Shown: positions 21,823 to 23,088 of the stretch, piece after piece
How the letters are laid out: the number at the start of each line of letters is the position of its first letter
Position numbering within the stretch: position 1 is the stretch's first letter
IMG/VR virus record: IMGVR_UViG_3300030118_001178
Coordinates: 1 to 23,088 of that record
Length of the DNA: 23,088 nt
Reading direction: 5' to 3' (one strand)
Source: a virus
Position numbers and translations under genes: made by a program
The notes under the pieces: generated by a model
What the model was told of the DNA's origin: nothing
Databases searched by the model: none
Seen by the model: the letters and a program-made list of their open reading frames with translations, nothing else

Positions 21823-22590
21823 ATGGTAGATCAAGTTGTAATAAATAAAGAAACACCAGAAGAACCTACTCCAGAAAAATCTGTAGAAGAAGTTAAATCT
21901 GAAAATGTTAAAACTGAATCTGTAGATCAACCAGTAGAAGAACAAAAACAACCAGAAAAAATATTAGGTAAATTCGATACTCAAGAGGATCTTGCAAAAG
22001 CATATGAAGAATTAGAATCTAAATTAGGATCTAAAGTTGAAAAACCTAAACCTACTGATCAAGGCCTGGAGATAGATCAAGCTGCTGAAAAAGTAGTTGA
22101 GTCTGCAGGATTGGATATGCAAAGTTTAGAAGATGAATATGCAGAACATGGAGAACTTAAAGAAGATTCTTTAAAGAAATTAGAAAGTGTAGGTATATCT
22201 AAAGATATAGTATCTAATTATATTGAAGGCCAAAAAGCAGTAGCACAACAAATAGAAAATGATATTAAAAGTATTGCAGGTGGTAATGAAGGTTATAGTA
22301 AGATGATCGCATGGGCGAAAGATAATTTAACTCCAGATGAAATAGCGGCTTATAACAGAGTTGCTAATGGTAGAGATCTTGATGCTACTAAAATGGCAGT
22401 CCAGGGATTAAAAGCTAGAATGGATGGCAATGCTGAACCTAATTTAATACAAGGTAGAGCCGCATTATCACAAGAAAGATTTGAATCAGTAGCACAAATT
22501 ACTGAGGCTATGAAGGATCCTAGATATGACAAAGATCCTGCATACAGAGAAGAAGTTAAACAGAAGATCTCTAGATCAGAAGTTTACTAA
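21823..22590 (+). CDS. Capsid assembly scaffolding protein (T7 gp9-type)
   Basis: The 255-residue, highly acidic and helical protein lies between portal and capsid genes, where T7 has gp9, the internal scaffold lost before maturation. Residues ~1-50 are Glu/Pro/Lys-rich and disordered-looking. KFDTQEDLAKAYEELESKLG near residue 50 is typical of gp9-like scaffolds, and the C-terminal ~60 residues are helical and more basic. It begins 1 base after the portal stop. Confidence 0.85.
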   Translation: MVDQVVINKETPEEPTPEKSVEEVKSENVKTESVDQPVEEQKQPEKILGKFDTQEDLAKAYEELESKLGSKVEKPKPTDQGLEIDQAAEKVVESAGLDMQSLEDEYAEHGELKEDSLKKLESVGISKDIVSNYIEGQKAVAQQIENDIKSIAGGNEGYSKMIAWAKDNLTPDEIAAYNRVANGRDLDATKMAVQGLKARMDGNAEPNLIQGRAALSQERFESVAQITEAMKDPRYDKDPAYREEVKQKISRSEVY

Positions 22591-22739
22591 TACTACATTC
22601 CATTTTTTTGGAAGTAGTGAAAACCAGACACACAATTATAAGGAACTAACTTGATCTTCTGCGGAAGGCAATCTTGATGAAATACTTTTAATTAAAGTCG
22701 GTTGATTAATTTTAACCATTTTATTTAGGAGAATAAATT
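22591..22739 (+). promoter_or_regulatory. Capsid gene leader with hairpins
   Basis: I see no gene in these 149 bases. A bulged stem pairs ACTAC-a-TTCC (22592-22601) with GGAA-GTAGT (22610-22618) around a T-rich loop. A small CTTC-tgcg-GAAG hairpin follows at 22656-22667. ATTATAAGGAACTAAC (22635-22650) loosely resembles sequence before 4875. AGGAG (22727-22731) is the capsid ribosome site. In T7 the main late promoter lies here; I cannot define a promoter by reading alone. Confidence 0.45.
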
Positions 22740-23088
22740 ATGGCAAATGCAACAGTCGCTAGTATCGGCAGAGTCAATGCCAGTGGATCCGAAGATGCTT
22801 TATTTCTTAAAGTATTCGCAGGTGAAACTATCACTGCCTTTGAACGAGCTAGTGTGACAGAAGGTGCAGAAATGGTCAGATCAATATCCTCTGGTAAAAG
22901 TGCAACTTTTCCAGTCATGGGTAGAACCTCTGCAGCATATCATACACCTGGCACTGAAATAACTGGTACAGATGTAAATCATAATGAGAAGGTCATTACT
23001 ATTAATGATCTACTTGTTAGTTCTGCATTTCTATCAAATATTGAAGAGGCTAAAAATCATTGGGATGTTAGATCATCTTACTCAACAG
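22740..23088 (+). CDS. Major capsid protein (T7 gp10-type), 5' part only
   Basis: The ATG at 22740 follows AGGAG by 8 bases and opens a frame running off the window end (116 codons visible). The product begins MANATVASIGRVNASGSEDALF. It continues with FAGETITAFERASV, IPSGKSATFP-like ISSGKSATFPVMGR, YHTPGTEI and KVITINDLLVSSAFL, the familiar N-terminal part of T7-like HK97-fold capsids. Confidence 0.95.
   Translation, partial: MANATVASIGRVNASGSEDALFLKVFAGETITAFERASVTEGAEMVRSISSGKSATFPVMGRTSAAYHTPGTEITGTDVNHNEKVITINDLLVSSAFLSNIEEAKNHWDVRSSYST

Noticed and set aside
1-23088. CRISPR array, rRNA or insertion sequence
   Set aside because: No regularly spaced repeats, rRNA-like sequence or transposase with terminal repeats was seen in the window.

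Overview
The window is a stretch of a tailed-phage genome from the T7-like (Autographiviridae-type) group. It is AT-rich, with roughly one third G+C by eye. The genes resemble those of marine T7-like podophages that carry an integrase, such as pelagiphages and related cyanophages. This placement rests on gene content (single-subunit RNA polymerase, gp2.5-type SSB, gp3-type resolvase, gp4 primase-helicase, gp5 polymerase, gp6 exonuclease, gp7.3/8/9/10 head genes, tyrosine integrase beside a tRNA-Leu) and on recalled family sequences; no search was run. An alphaproteobacterial marine host such as SAR11 is a reasonable guess, not a demonstrated fact. Every protein gene lies on the + strand; only the tRNA is on the minus strand.

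Layout. Positions 1-2198 hold late, tail-end genes: the 3' end of a Ser/Thr/Asn-rich protein, a secreted-looking acidic protein and a membrane/coiled-coil protein. Positions 2202-4652 hold two tiny lysine-rich proteins, a putative small terminase, a conserved basic protein and the large terminase. Next come a structured non-coding gap (4653-4874), a tight trio (two-TM holin-like protein, HTH-like protein, HExxH metallopeptidase; 4875-5543) and a second structured gap (5544-5912). Positions 5913-6973 are four overlapping small early-type genes. A terminator, an early promoter with a palindromic operator and a second terminator frame the early gene at 7224-7916. Positions 7972-10098 hold small genes, a winged-helix regulator, a complete tRNA-Leu(UAA) that probably doubles as attP, and the integrase. 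From 10263 on, the order is that of T7: RNA polymerase, SSB, resolvase, a degenerate amidase, primase-helicase, a methyltransferase cassette, DNA polymerase, HNH nuclease, exonuclease, DUF3310, a gp7.3-like protein, portal, scaffold and the start of the capsid gene.

How the parts work together. Host polymerase would read the early block from the promoter near 7110. The phage RNA polymerase would then read the replication and structural genes, and the amidase-like protein may act only as its inhibitor. The integrase, tRNA attachment site, winged-helix protein, operator-like palindromes and a possible HTH/metallopeptidase pair point to a temperate option. Because late terminase genes run directly into early genes, the sequence is a permuted, circularised or concatemeric version of the phage, and the physical ends probably lie between about 4650 and 7220.

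The most unusual feature is a strong excess of the words GATC and CCWGG across most genes, in all reading frames. It is nearly absent from the methyltransferase gene. Phages usually avoid such words, so this deserves a proper count.
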